Positions 18,003 to 25,752 of a stretch of DNA of 64,000 nucleotides are shown here, piece after piece. Source of the stretch: Sphingomonas sp. AR_OL41 (GTDB lineage: Bacteria; Pseudomonadota; Alphaproteobacteria; Sphingomonadales; Sphingomonadaceae); contig NZ_JARYTI010000017.1 in the NCBI RefSeq assembly GCF_029911635.1, positions 1 through 64,000 on the forward strand, given 5' to 3'. Each line of letters starts with the position of its first letter. The first letter of the stretch is position 1. The translations under genes and the position numbers were made by a program. A model generated the notes under the pieces. It was not told the origin of the DNA and ran no database searches. It saw nothing but the letters and a program-made list of their open reading frames with translations.

Positions 18003-18515
18003 TCAGATGGTCGCTTCGGTGAACGTCGTCGTCTCGGGCTTGGGCAAGCCGCCGGCCTTGTAGGTCGCGACAAGCTCATCCTTGCGCGCGCGCAGCTGCT
18101 CGCCGAGCGCATCCATGTCGAGGCCGGCATGGCGGGCTTGGGCAAACATGCCCTCCATGCGCTTTTCCTCTTCCTCGACATGGTGCTCGATCTGCTCGGA
18201 CAGCACCTTGACCTTGGCGTCGTAATAATCGTCGTCCGGCCCCCCGGCCTCGATCTCGGCGATCAGCACCTTGGCGCCGTCATGCTCGACATAAGCTTCC
18301 TTGAGCAGATCCTCTTCGATCTTGCCCTCGCAGGCCGGGTAGAAAATCTCTTCCTCGATCTGCGCATGAACGGTGAGCTCGAGGCAGATCTGTTGCGCTA
18401 TCTTCTGCTTGGCGCCGGCGCCCTTTGCACTTTCGAATTTCTCGAACAGTTCTTCGACCGTGCGGTGGTCTGCCTTGAGCAGTGCAATAGCGTCCTGCTT
18501 GGTGTCCGTAGCCAT
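18003..18515 (-). CDS. Hemerythrin HHE cation-binding domain protein
   Basis: This 170-residue protein shows the di-iron hemerythrin pattern: KADHRTVEELFEKFE, LELTVHAQIEEEIFYPA, EAYVEHDGAKVLIAEIE and IEHHVEEEEKRMEGMF supply the His and Glu ligands. Such proteins bind oxygen, nitric oxide or sense redox state and iron. The start has a GGGAGAA ribosome site. An EcfG-like promoter lies at 18543-18567, so it is probably induced by the general stress response, which agrees with what is known of alphaproteobacterial hemerythrins. Confidence 0.9.
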   Translation of the reverse strand: MATDTKQDAIALLKADHRTVEELFEKFESAKGAGAKQKIAQQICLELTVHAQIEEEIFYPACEGKIEEDLLKEAYVEHDGAKVLIAEIEAGGPDDDYYDAKVKVLSEQIEHHVEEEEKRMEGMFAQARHAGLDMDALGEQLRARKDELVATYKAGGLPKPETTTFTEATI

Positions 18516-18542
18516 GCTGATTCTCCCGATTGTCGGGGTAGA

Positions 18543-18567
18543 AACAGCAATAGGCGCGCATCGTTCC
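18543..18567 (-). promoter_or_regulatory. Probable EcfG promoter of the hemerythrin gene
   Basis: On the minus strand GGAAC (18567-18563) is followed after 17 nt by GTTT, close to GGAAC-N16/17-CGTT, the promoter of the alphaproteobacterial general stress sigma factor EcfG. It is about 30 nt upstream of the hemerythrin start codon. Confidence 0.55.
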
Positions 18568-18593
18568 GCGACTTTATGGCCTGATGATCCAGG

Positions 18594-18632
18594 TTAAGAC
18601 GATTGTCGTCTATGCGGCGCGATAGCGCCGCA
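18594..18632. terminator. Paired hairpins downstream of the hypothetical gene at 18708
   Basis: TGCGGCGC (18613-18620) and GCGCCGCA (18625-18632) form a perfect 8-bp stem with a GATA tetraloop. A second small stem, AGACGA/TCGTCT, lies next to it at about 18598-18612. They lie between two minus-strand genes, after the stop of the gene ending at 18708. There is no clear T-tract, so termination is only a proposal. Confidence 0.35.
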
Positions 18633-18707
18633 GACCGATACTTCGACTGTTGGCTAAGGGGGCGCACGGGACGGAGCGATCGGCTCTCGCCGGCGCGGCA
18701 GAGAAGC

Positions 18708-19049
18708 TCAGGCGGGTTCGACCGCCATCAGCGTCACGTCGCGATATTTGGCATCGCCCGGCTGGAACAGCGGGTCACGAAAGAACGGGCGATCGGTCAG
18801 CGTAATGCCGGAAAGGCCCGCCAGCTTGAACGTTCCGACCTTGGGCTCGCGCGGCGGCTGGCCGTCGCGCTCGACGACCACGCCATCGACGAACAGGTCG
18901 TCATGCTTGGTGTAGAGGATGTGCGGGGCGAGCACGATCGCCGTGCGGTTGTAGGTCGCGGCAATGCAGAAGGCCCGCACGATTCCCTCGAAGATCGTCG
19001 GGACGTCGGCATTGGGCGCCGCCGGCTGGATGCTGCTTTGCTCGGTCAC
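18708..19049 (-). CDS. Conserved hypothetical protein, faint WYL-like pattern
   Basis: This is a protein of about 113 residues if it starts at the GTG at 19049, or 128 residues from the ATG at 19094. The core (IVRAFCIAATYNRTAIVLAP, HILYTKHDDLFVDGVVVERD, GTFKLAGLSGITLTDRPF) has alternating strands that loosely recall the ligand-binding half of WYL domains, without the DNA-binding part. A promoter-like pair, TTGTTG and TATGTA spaced 17 nt, ends just before the GTG. This favours the shorter form and possibly a leaderless transcript. The function is unknown. It is divergent from the DUF985 gene. Confidence 0.6.
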   Translation of the reverse strand: MTEQSSIQPAAPNADVPTIFEGIVRAFCIAATYNRTAIVLAPHILYTKHDDLFVDGVVVERDGQPPREPKVGTFKLAGLSGITLTDRPFFRDPLFQPGDAKYRDVTLMAVEPA

Positions 19050-19187
19050 CCTGCTTACATAGGCGAAATGGTGCAGTGCAACAATAGTGTGCATACGTAA
19101 AAACAGCGCCGGCCGACGATTTTCGTCGTCCTTGAGCGCGCAGACGACACCGGTTACCCAACGCGCAGTATCGACAGGAGCATAACC

Positions 19188-19595
19188 TTGGCCCGGCCCC
19201 ACCCGCTGATCGCGAAGCTCGACCTCCAGCGGCATCCCGAGGGCGGCTGGTACCGCGAGACGATTCGCCTGCCGGGTTCGCCTGGCGAACGCGATGTCGC
19301 GACAGCTATCCTGTTCCTGCTCGAGGGGGGCCAGCGTTCGCACTGGCACCGGGTCGATGCCGACGAACTGTGGCTCTGGCACGCCGGCAGCCCGCTTGCA
19401 CTAATGATCGACCTGGAGGAACATCGTCTGGGCGGTGATCCGCTGGAAGGTCAGGCACCGCAATTGCTTGTGCCGTGCGGGGCCTGGCAGGCCGCCGAGG
19501 CGCGCGAAGGCTGGGCGTTGGTCAGTTGCGTCGTGACGCCGGGATTCGATTTTGCCGGCTTCGAACTCGCGGCGCCGGGCTGGTCGCCGTCCTGA
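19188..19595 (+). CDS. Cupin protein of the DUF985 family
   Basis: This 135-residue protein has the DUF985 signature: LIAKLDLQRHPEGGWYRETI, then AILFLLEGGQRSHWHRVDAD and ELWLWHAGSPLALMI, and a C-terminal SCVVTPGFDFAGFELA. The family adopts a cupin fold with a possible metal or sugar-nucleotide site, and its biochemical role is not established. The start is TTG at 19188 behind a good AGGAG site, and no ATG fits. Confidence 0.85.
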   Translation: MARPHPLIAKLDLQRHPEGGWYRETIRLPGSPGERDVATAILFLLEGGQRSHWHRVDADELWLWHAGSPLALMIDLEEHRLGGDPLEGQAPQLLVPCGAWQAAEAREGWALVSCVVTPGFDFAGFELAAPGWSPS

Positions 19596-19673
19596 ACTTC
19601 ACCCGCCACCGACGCGGCAGCGGGTGAAGCGGAATGATTCAACTCTTCGGCGCGCTGGCTATAGCGCTGCCCT

Positions 19674-19751
19674 TCAATGCCAGAAAATCAGCAGCAGAAT
19701 GATAATCGGAATCGGTATGCCGATCAGCCACATCAAGATTCCCTTGCCCAT
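19674..19751 (-). CDS. Small membrane protein, 25 residues
   Basis: This very short gene encodes MGKGILMWLIGIPIPIIILL followed by LIFWH, a single transmembrane helix. The start is supported by a perfect AGGAGG six bases upstream. An EcfG-like promoter is found at 19785-19809. Similar tiny membrane proteins are common in proteobacterial genomes and are usually missed in annotation. Its role is unknown, and stress-linked expression is inferred from the promoter. Confidence 0.7.
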   Translation of the reverse strand: MGKGILMWLIGIPIPIIILLLIFWH

Positions 19752-19784
19752 CGTCATCCTCCTGTTCGCTGTTGGTCGGGCAGG

Positions 19785-19809
19785 AACCAGCGACCGGGCG
19801 AGCAGTTCC
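19785..19809 (-). promoter_or_regulatory. Probable EcfG promoter of the 25-residue membrane protein
   Basis: On the minus strand GGAAC (19809-19805), 16 nt, then GGTT (19788-19785), close to GGAAC-N16/17-CGTT. The start codon follows 34 nt downstream, leaving a short leader with the AGGAGG site. Confidence 0.5.
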
Positions 19810-19861
19810 CCCGCAGCCCAGTGATTGCGCCGCGCCACCCCTCGTTGCATGGGATCGCATA

Positions 19862-21259
19862 ATGACTGATGGCCTTCCCCTGCCCCGCCGCTATCTCGCG
19901 ATCGCCGCCCTCTGCCTCGGCAGCGCACTGGTCATCATCGATGGCGGCGTCGCCAATGTCGCCTTGCCAACCATCGCCCGCGACCTCGGCGTGGATTCGT
20001 CGGCAGTGGTGCTTGTCGTCACCGTCTACCAGCTCATGCTGGTCATGCTGCTGCTGCCCTTTGCCGGGCTCGGCGAGCGGATCGGGCTCAAGCGCACCTA
20101 TCAGCTCGGCCAGACCATCTTCCTTATCGCGACCTTGTTGTGCTTCTTCGCCAAGAGCCTGCCCTTCCTGCTGATCGTCCGCGCCGCACAGGCGGTCGGG
20201 GCGGCGGCGGCGCTCAGCGTCTCCGCCGCGCTGCTCCGTGCGACCTATCCGGCCAATAGCCTGGGCAGCGGGCTCGGGATCAACTCCGCGATCGTCTCGG
20301 CCTCGGCCGCGGCGGCACCGACGATCGGCGGTTTCGTACTGGGCGCGGCGCCCTGGCCATGGGTGTTCGCCTGTGCAGTGCCATTCGCGCTCGGCTCGCT
20401 GTTCCTCGGCCGGTCGCTGCCCGATCCGGCGCCGCACGAAACGCGCTTCGACGTGCTCGGCGCAGTCATGTGCGCGGCGATGTTCGGTCTGGTGATCGGC
20501 GGGCTGGAGAGCGGCGTGCACGGCAATTCGCCCGTCGTCTCGGCGGCGATCGTGCTGCTCGGCGCGCTAATCGGGGTCAGCTTCGTACGGCGCCAGCGTA
20601 GCGAGGACAGCCCGATCCTGCCGATCGACCTGCTCGCCAGCCCGGTCATTGCGCTGTCGGCGCTGAGCGGCTTCGTCGCGTTCAGTGCCTCGATGACGCT
20701 GATCATCTCGACGCCGTTCCGGCTGCAGCACGAATTCGGATTCACCCCGCCCGAGATGGGCATCATGCTTGCGCCCTGGCCGCTCACCAACGTGCTCGTC
20801 GCACCACTCGCCGGCTGGCTGTCCAACCGTATCCCGGCCGGCATCCTCGGCGGCATCGGCATGGTCATTTCGATCACCGCGCTGCTGCTCATCGCCTTCA
20901 TCCCGCCGCATCCACAATGGTACGACATCGCCTGGCGCATGGCGCTGTGCGGTTCGGGCTTCGGCATCTTCCTGCCACCCAATGCCCGGCTTATCATCGG
21001 CTCGGCGCCGCGCGAGCGGGCTGCGGCGGCGGGCGGGCTGGTCTCGACCGTGCGCCTGGTCGGGCAGACCACCGGCGCGACATTGGTCGCGACGCTGCTC
21101 GCCTTCGGCGTCGGCGGCGACAAGACCCCGCCGCTGGTCGCGGCAGGCCTCGCCGTCATCGCCGGCATCTGCAGCCTCTCCCGGCTGCGCCCCGCGATCC
21201 GCAACCCGCAGCCCGCCGAAATGCTCGACGAGGTTCCGGTGCTCAAACAGTCGCGCTGA
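19862..21259 (+). CDS. MFS transporter, DHA2-like drug exporter
   Basis: This 465-residue inner-membrane protein has about 14 hydrophobic segments and MFS features of the EmrB/QacA group. They include LVIIDGGVANVALPTIARDL in the first helix, the loop motif GERIGLKRTY (a variant of the G-x-x-D/E-R-x-G-R/K-K motif A), and the motif C-like stretch SASAAAAPTIGGFVLG typical of antiporters. Efflux of drugs or small metabolites driven by protons is likely. No regulator gene is adjacent. ATG at 19862 begins just before the first helix. Confidence 0.85.
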   Translation: MTDGLPLPRRYLAIAALCLGSALVIIDGGVANVALPTIARDLGVDSSAVVLVVTVYQLMLVMLLLPFAGLGERIGLKRTYQLGQTIFLIATLLCFFAKSLPFLLIVRAAQAVGAAAALSVSAALLRATYPANSLGSGLGINSAIVSASAAAAPTIGGFVLGAAPWPWVFACAVPFALGSLFLGRSLPDPAPHETRFDVLGAVMCAAMFGLVIGGLESGVHGNSPVVSAAIVLLGALIGVSFVRRQRSEDSPILPIDLLASPVIALSALSGFVAFSASMTLIISTPFRLQHEFGFTPPEMGIMLAPWPLTNVLVAPLAGWLSNRIPAGILGGIGMVISITALLLIAFIPPHPQWYDIAWRMALCGSGFGIFLPPNARLIIGSAPRERAAAAGGLVSTVRLVGQTTGATLVATLLAFGVGGDKTPPLVAAGLAVIAGICSLSRLRPAIRNPQPAEMLDEVPVLKQSR

Positions 21260-21282
21260 TGCCGCGGGCGATGTTCAGACCT

Positions 21283-23013
21283 TCAGAACAGGCCTTCCTC
21301 GCTCCCCAGCATCGCCTTGCGGACCAACGGGATCGGCGGTCCGCCAAAGCCGAGGAACGTGTCATGGAACGCCTTCCAGCTCTTCCGGCCGCCATGCTCG
21401 GCGGTCCAGTCGGCGCGCAGCTTGCGGATCATCAGCTTGCCCATCGTGTAGTTGAGATAGGCCGGATCATAGGTGCCGCGCGCGGCCTGCTGGTCGGCCG
21501 TGCCCTCGTCCTGATAGCATTGCTCGATGAACATCTGCTTCGACTGCGCCATGCTCATGCCGCGCGCGTGCATGCCGATCGCCGACAGATAACGGCAATC
21601 GCGCAGCAGCGCCTCGGAGATCTGGCCGACATGCGTCTCGGGGTCGCCTGCGCCGAGCCCGGCCTCCCACATCATCTCCTCGCTGTAATGCGCCCAGCCC
21701 TCGGCAAAGGCATAACCGACGAACAGGCTGCCGAACTTCGACGGCGAGCGGTTAGCATGGAGGAACTGGACGAAATGCCCCGGCATCACCTCGTGCACCG
21801 AGGTGAACAGCAGATTGCCATAGCCGGGCACGAAGGCGTCCTGCTTTTCCTTCGACCAGCTCGGGTCGGGCGGCGCGAGATAATAGACCGACGGCACGCC
21901 CTTATCGAACGGCCCCGGCGGGTCGATATAGGCCGAGTTCTGCCGGTTATAGGGCGGGCTTTCCTCGACCAGCGCCTCCTCGGTGCCGGGGATCGAGACG
22001 AGGTCGTTCTTGATCACGAAGGCGCGCAGGTCGGGGATCATCTTGCGCGCCGCCGCGACCGGACCGCCCTCGGCCTTGTGCGCCCCGGCCTTCGCCGTGC
22101 AGGCGACGATCGTCGCCCCCGGCGCATAGCGCGCACAGGCTTCCTTGAGCGCCGCCTGGTTGCGCGCCAGGTCGGCGCGGCCCGCCGCCTCGAGCAGGTC
22201 GAGCCGGACGTCGACACCCTCGGTCTGCTTGACCATCCGCGCGAAGCGGTCGGTGCCGAGCGCGAAGTCCTGCGTTGCGGTCGCCTTCTGCCCGTCGAGC
22301 CAGCTCGCCAGGTCGCGCATCGCCTTGGCGGCGGGTGCGGCGGCATCGTCGAACGCCTTTTGCAGCGCCGGGTCCTTGACGCTCGCGAACGCCGCCTTGG
22401 CGTCGCCGGTATAATAATCCGCAAAACCGTTGAACCCGGCGACGCCCAGCTTCACGAAGCTCAGCGGCATCGGCACGCGAAGGTTGGCGCGGATGTTCGC
22501 GGCGGCCTTGGGCACCTGTTTGAAATAGCCGATCAGCGCCTTCATCCGGGTCGGCGCATCGGCATAGTTGCGCGCGACATAGACATTGGGGTCGAGCCCG
22601 TTGCCGATATAATAAGCCGGGTTGGTATGCGGCTGGTCGGCATCCTCCAGCCAGAACAGCTTGCCCTGCGCGACGGTGACCAGATAATCGCGCTCGAACG
22701 CATCGTCCTTGCTCAGCTTGCTCGCGTCGAACCCTTGCGCCTTGGCGATCGCGTCGCGCAGGAAATCGCCCTGCGCCTTGAGCCCCGCCGCGCTCCAGTC
22801 GCCGAGCTTGCCGTCAAAGTCATGCTTGCCCTGATAGACCGCATTGGCCGGATCGATCACGAACCAGTCGTTGATGAAGGTATCGCGGAATTTCGCCCAG
22901 TCGTCGGTCGGCAGCGCGACCATCGCGGTCTCGTTGCCGCTCGCCACCATATTGTTGGGCGAACAGGCAGCGAGCGCGGCGAGGGCCGCCGTGGCAAACA
23001 GTTTCAATCGCAT
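21283..23013 (-). CDS. DUF885 family lipoprotein, zinc peptidase-like
   Basis: This 576-residue protein has a lipoprotein-type signal (MRLKLFATAALAALAAC) and the DUF885 architecture. The putative metal site is SVHEVMPGHFVQFLH, an H-E-x-x-x-G-H motif, with the partner acidic block FAEGWAHYSEEMMWEAGLG and the conserved C-terminal LNYTMGKLMIRKLR. DUF885 proteins are thought to be carboxypeptidase-like metallopeptidases, and few have been tested. A second member is encoded at 42961-44655. A GGAGAG ribosome site supports the start. Confidence 0.87.
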   Translation of the reverse strand: MRLKLFATAALAALAACSPNNMVASGNETAMVALPTDDWAKFRDTFINDWFVIDPANAVYQGKHDFDGKLGDWSAAGLKAQGDFLRDAIAKAQGFDASKLSKDDAFERDYLVTVAQGKLFWLEDADQPHTNPAYYIGNGLDPNVYVARNYADAPTRMKALIGYFKQVPKAAANIRANLRVPMPLSFVKLGVAGFNGFADYYTGDAKAAFASVKDPALQKAFDDAAAPAAKAMRDLASWLDGQKATATQDFALGTDRFARMVKQTEGVDVRLDLLEAAGRADLARNQAALKEACARYAPGATIVACTAKAGAHKAEGGPVAAARKMIPDLRAFVIKNDLVSIPGTEEALVEESPPYNRQNSAYIDPPGPFDKGVPSVYYLAPPDPSWSKEKQDAFVPGYGNLLFTSVHEVMPGHFVQFLHANRSPSKFGSLFVGYAFAEGWAHYSEEMMWEAGLGAGDPETHVGQISEALLRDCRYLSAIGMHARGMSMAQSKQMFIEQCYQDEGTADQQAARGTYDPAYLNYTMGKLMIRKLRADWTAEHGGRKSWKAFHDTFLGFGGPPIPLVRKAMLGSEEGLF

Positions 23014-23086
23014 TGCGCTCTCCGGCAGGGATAACCGCACGATGCTGGCAGATCGATGGACAAAGCGCCAGACGGCGCCGCCGCGA

Positions 23087-23407
23087 TTACTTCTTGCGCG
23101 GGACGATGACCTCGTCGGGATGCGCGACATTGAGGTCCTTGCGCACCAGCTCGTCGACCATGTCGGGATCGGCATGCCGCGGGTCGAGCAGATTGACCCG
23201 GTTGCGCAGCTCCGCACGGTGCTGATCGAGCGAAGCCAGCTCGACCTGGCGCTGCGCCAGCTGGCGCTTGATGTCGCCATAAGCGAGCGCACCGTTCGGC
23301 CCGAGCACCGCATAACCGCCGAAGAACAGCCCGACGATCAGCAACGCGGCCGGCGGGCCGGCGCGGCGCAACATCGTGCGGAAGGTCGATCGGCGCTTCG
23401 TCTTCAT
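23087..23407 (-). CDS. ftsB: Septum formation initiator FtsB/DivIC family
   Basis: This 106-residue single-pass membrane protein has a short basic N-terminus, one transmembrane helix (PAALLIVGLFFGGYAVLG) and a periplasmic coiled coil (DIKRQLAQRQVELASLDQHR, then AELRNRVNLLDP). The tail is MVDELVRKDLNVAHPDEVIV, the usual FtsB ending. It would join FtsL and FtsQ in the divisome. In many alphaproteobacteria the gene lies beside eno, but here enolase is 25 kb away. Confidence 0.85.
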   Translation of the reverse strand: MKTKRRSTFRTMLRRAGPPAALLIVGLFFGGYAVLGPNGALAYGDIKRQLAQRQVELASLDQHRAELRNRVNLLDPRHADPDMVDELVRKDLNVAHPDEVIVPRKK

Positions 23408-23470
23408 CACGTCCGATTCTCGCAGTCTGCGAGTCCGCGATCAAGCCCCTATTTTCACGGTATTGTGCGA

Positions 23471-24004
23471 TTACTTTCGCAACCGCCGCAAGCCCCGCGA
23501 AATCGGACTGTCGCTCAGCCCCAGCGCGGAAAACAGCGCAACGACGACCCCGACCGGCGCGATTTCGGCAAAGGTCATGCCCATGCGCCACAAGGGATTG
23601 GCGTAGATCGCGCGCATGCTTTCGCCCTCCGCGATCACCTTGGCCAGCGCCGCGCCGCTGACGCCCTGCGCCTTTTTTGCGCGGATCAGCGAGGCGATGT
23701 AATCGTCCATGAAGGTATAGTGGGTCAGCGCGAGATACAGCTCCCACACCAGCACATAGGCGATGCCCGCCACGCCCGCGATCGCCAGCCCGAGCCCCAG
23801 CGCGCGGCCGAAGCGGATCACGCCGCCACGTTCGATATCGCGGTAGCGCTTCATCCCGACGAAGATGAACACCAGCACGACCAGCATCACCAGATAGCCG
23901 AACCACAAGGAGTGGCCGAACCCGCCAAACATCATGCCGGCCATGATCACCGCGATGATCACCGTCCCCGACAATGCCCCATAGATCAGTGCATAGCGTG
24001 CCAT
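23471..24004 (-). CDS. DUF4199-type membrane protein
   Basis: This 177-residue protein has four hydrophobic helices and the layout of DUF4199: helix 1 (YALIYGALSGTVIIAVIMAG), helix 2 (GYLVMLVVLVFIFVGMKRYR) with the charged KRYRDIERGG loop, and a C-terminal helix ending in LSDSPISRGLRRLRK. The function is not known. It follows a membrane-bound LuxR-type regulator on the same strand, and genes of these two kinds often travel together, so a joint role is plausible. The start has a strong GGGGGGA site. Confidence 0.8.
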   Translation of the reverse strand: MARYALIYGALSGTVIIAVIMAGMMFGGFGHSLWFGYLVMLVVLVFIFVGMKRYRDIERGGVIRFGRALGLGLAIAGVAGIAYVLVWELYLALTHYTFMDDYIASLIRAKKAQGVSGAALAKVIAEGESMRAIYANPLWRMGMTFAEIAPVGVVVALFSALGLSDSPISRGLRRLRK

Positions 24005-24101
24005 GTCGTCCCCCCGTCCCGTAAGCCGCAACGTTGCGGCCCCCGCGATGCCGCCCTCCCCGGCCGCGCACCATCACCCGGAAGGGTGATTTGTGCGAAA
24101 T

Positions 24102-24539
24102 TCACCCCGCCGGCTGATCCGCTCCGGCGATCATCGCCAGCCGGCGCGCCTTTTCGATCGCGCGGATTCGCCGGTCGACGCCGAGCTTCTCGTAGACGCG
24201 GGCGACATGCGTCTTGACCGTGTTGGGCGAGATGCCGAGCGTCCGCGCCAGCTCCTTGTTGGAGCGGCCCGAGGCAAGCAGGTCGAGGATCTCGCACTCG
24301 CGCGCGGTCAGCCCGAGCGAGCGGATCGCCGCCTCGTTGCGCGCGAACTGGGCGGCGGGCGCAGGGCGCGGCGTCAGCCGGCGCCCCGCCCACAGGCCGA
24401 GCCCGGAGAAGCCCAGCGCGAGCAGCCCGATATAGAGTTCGGGCGAGACCGCGCGCACGGCGTAGCGCAGCTGCAGCCATTCGAGCGCGAGCAGCGCGAC
24501 GGCCAGGGCAGCGGCATAAAGGATGACGGTCCGCGACAT
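24102..24539 (-). CDS. Membrane-anchored LuxR-type transcriptional regulator
   Basis: This 145-residue protein has two N-terminal transmembrane helices (VILYAAALAVALLALEWLQL and LYIGLLALGFSGLGLWAG). A LuxR/FixJ helix-turn-helix follows (LGLTARECEILDLLASGRSN, KELARTLGISPNTVKTHVAR). There is no receiver or autoinducer domain, so the signal may come from the membrane or from a partner, possibly the downstream DUF4199 protein. A perfect palindrome at 24591-24607, in the divergent promoter region, is a candidate binding site. Confidence 0.86.
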   Translation of the reverse strand: MSRTVILYAAALAVALLALEWLQLRYAVRAVSPELYIGLLALGFSGLGLWAGRRLTPRPAPAAQFARNEAAIRSLGLTARECEILDLLASGRSNKELARTLGISPNTVKTHVARVYEKLGVDRRIRAIEKARRLAMIAGADQPAG

Positions 24540-24590
24540 GCGGCAAAGCTGCCAGAATTCGCGCCCGCATTCCACCACTGCGCGACATAT

Positions 24591-24607
24591 TGGCATTGAT
24601 AATGCCA
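24591..24607. promoter_or_regulatory. Candidate operator, perfect 7-bp palindrome
   Basis: TGGCATT (24591-24597), three bases, then AATGCCA (24601-24607) form a perfect inverted repeat. They lie in the 112-bp region between the divergent membrane LuxR gene and the MBL hydrolase gene. Autoregulation by the LuxR protein is the simplest guess. Confidence 0.4.
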
Positions 24608-24651
24608 TTACTTTCGCGCATAACCGCCCGCATAAGAATGGGGAGAGAGCC

Positions 24652-25740
24652 GTGCGCACACGCAGCAAGGTCCTGATCGCGCTGGTGGCGGTGCTGCTGG
24701 TGGTTGGGCTCGCCGTTCGTTCGCGACAGGCTGCGATCGGCGAGTCGCTGTTCGCGCGTGCCGTCGATGCACGGGTAGGGCGCGATGCGACCGCCGGGCT
24801 GCCCGACGGACTGCATGTTGCGCTCTGCGGCACCGGCTCGCCGCTTCCCAATCCCGCGCGTGCCGGGCCGTGCAATGTCGTGATCGCCGGCAAGCATATT
24901 TTCGCTGTCGATGCCGGCGAGGGCAGCGGGCGCAACATCAACGTAATGGGGCTGCCGCTCGGCCGGATCGAGGGCGTGTTCCTGACGCATTTCCACTCCG
25001 ACCATATCGACGGCATGGGGCCGCTGATGATGATGCGCTGGACGGCGGGCACCAACACCGCGCCGCTGCCGATCCATGGACCGCCCGGCGTCGACCGCGT
25101 CGTGGCGGGCTTCAACGCCGCCTATGCCATCGACGACAGCTATCGCACCGGCCATCACGGCCCCAAGATCGCGCCGCCCTCGGGTGCGGGCGGCATCGCC
25201 CTGCCCTTCGCTTTGCCCGGCCCCGGCACGGGCGACCGCGTCGTGGTGCTCGAGGAAGACGGGCTGAAGGTGACCGCGTTCCGCGTCGACCATGGTCCGG
25301 TCAAGCCGGCGGTCGGCTATCGCTTCGATTACAAGGGTCGCTCGCTGGTGCTGGGCGGCGACACCGCCAAGTCGCCGACGGTGATCGCCGCCGCGCGGGG
25401 TGCCGATCTGATCGTCCATGAGGCCCTGCAGCCGCGCCTCGTCGGAGCGATGTCGCGCAGCCTTGCCGCCAAGGGGAGCGCCAACCTCGCCCAGATCATG
25501 CGCGACATCGTCAACTACCACACCACGCCCGAACAGGCCGCCGAGGTCGCCAAGGCCGCGGGGGTGAAGGAACTGGTGCTTAGCCACATCGTTCCCGCCA
25601 TACCCAACAGCTTCTTCTACCCGGCCTTTCTCGGCGATGCGGCGACGCGCTTCGGCGGTCCGATCATCGTCGGCGAGGATGGCATGATGTTCAGCCTGCC
25701 GGCCGGATCGAGCGAGATCAAACAGACCAGGCTGATGTGA
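24652..25740 (+). CDS. MBL-fold metallo-hydrolase, membrane-anchored or exported
   Basis: This 362-residue protein has a hydrophobic N-terminal segment (VLIALVAVLLVVGLAV) and a metallo-beta-lactamase fold of the RNase Z/arylsulfatase-like type. The zinc ligands are in FLTHFHSDHIDGM, then FRVDHGPVKPAVGYRF, LVLGGDTAKS and ELVLSHIVPA. The substrate is unknown. GTG at 24652 follows a clear GGGAGAGAG site. It opens a five-gene collinear run with spacings of 12, 12, 0 and -4 nt. Confidence 0.85.
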   Translation: MRTRSKVLIALVAVLLVVGLAVRSRQAAIGESLFARAVDARVGRDATAGLPDGLHVALCGTGSPLPNPARAGPCNVVIAGKHIFAVDAGEGSGRNINVMGLPLGRIEGVFLTHFHSDHIDGMGPLMMMRWTAGTNTAPLPIHGPPGVDRVVAGFNAAYAIDDSYRTGHHGPKIAPPSGAGGIALPFALPGPGTGDRVVVLEEDGLKVTAFRVDHGPVKPAVGYRFDYKGRSLVLGGDTAKSPTVIAAARGADLIVHEALQPRLVGAMSRSLAAKGSANLAQIMRDIVNYHTTPEQAAEVAKAAGVKELVLSHIVPAIPNSFFYPAFLGDAATRFGGPIIVGEDGMMFSLPAGSSEIKQTRLM

Positions 25741-25752
25741 CGGGAGAATAGA

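Noticed and set aside
20917-23034. Plus-strand frame of about 700 codons opposite the DUF885 gene
   Set aside because: It is antisense to a gene with a lipobox and HExxxGH motif, and it shows no ribosome site or domain.
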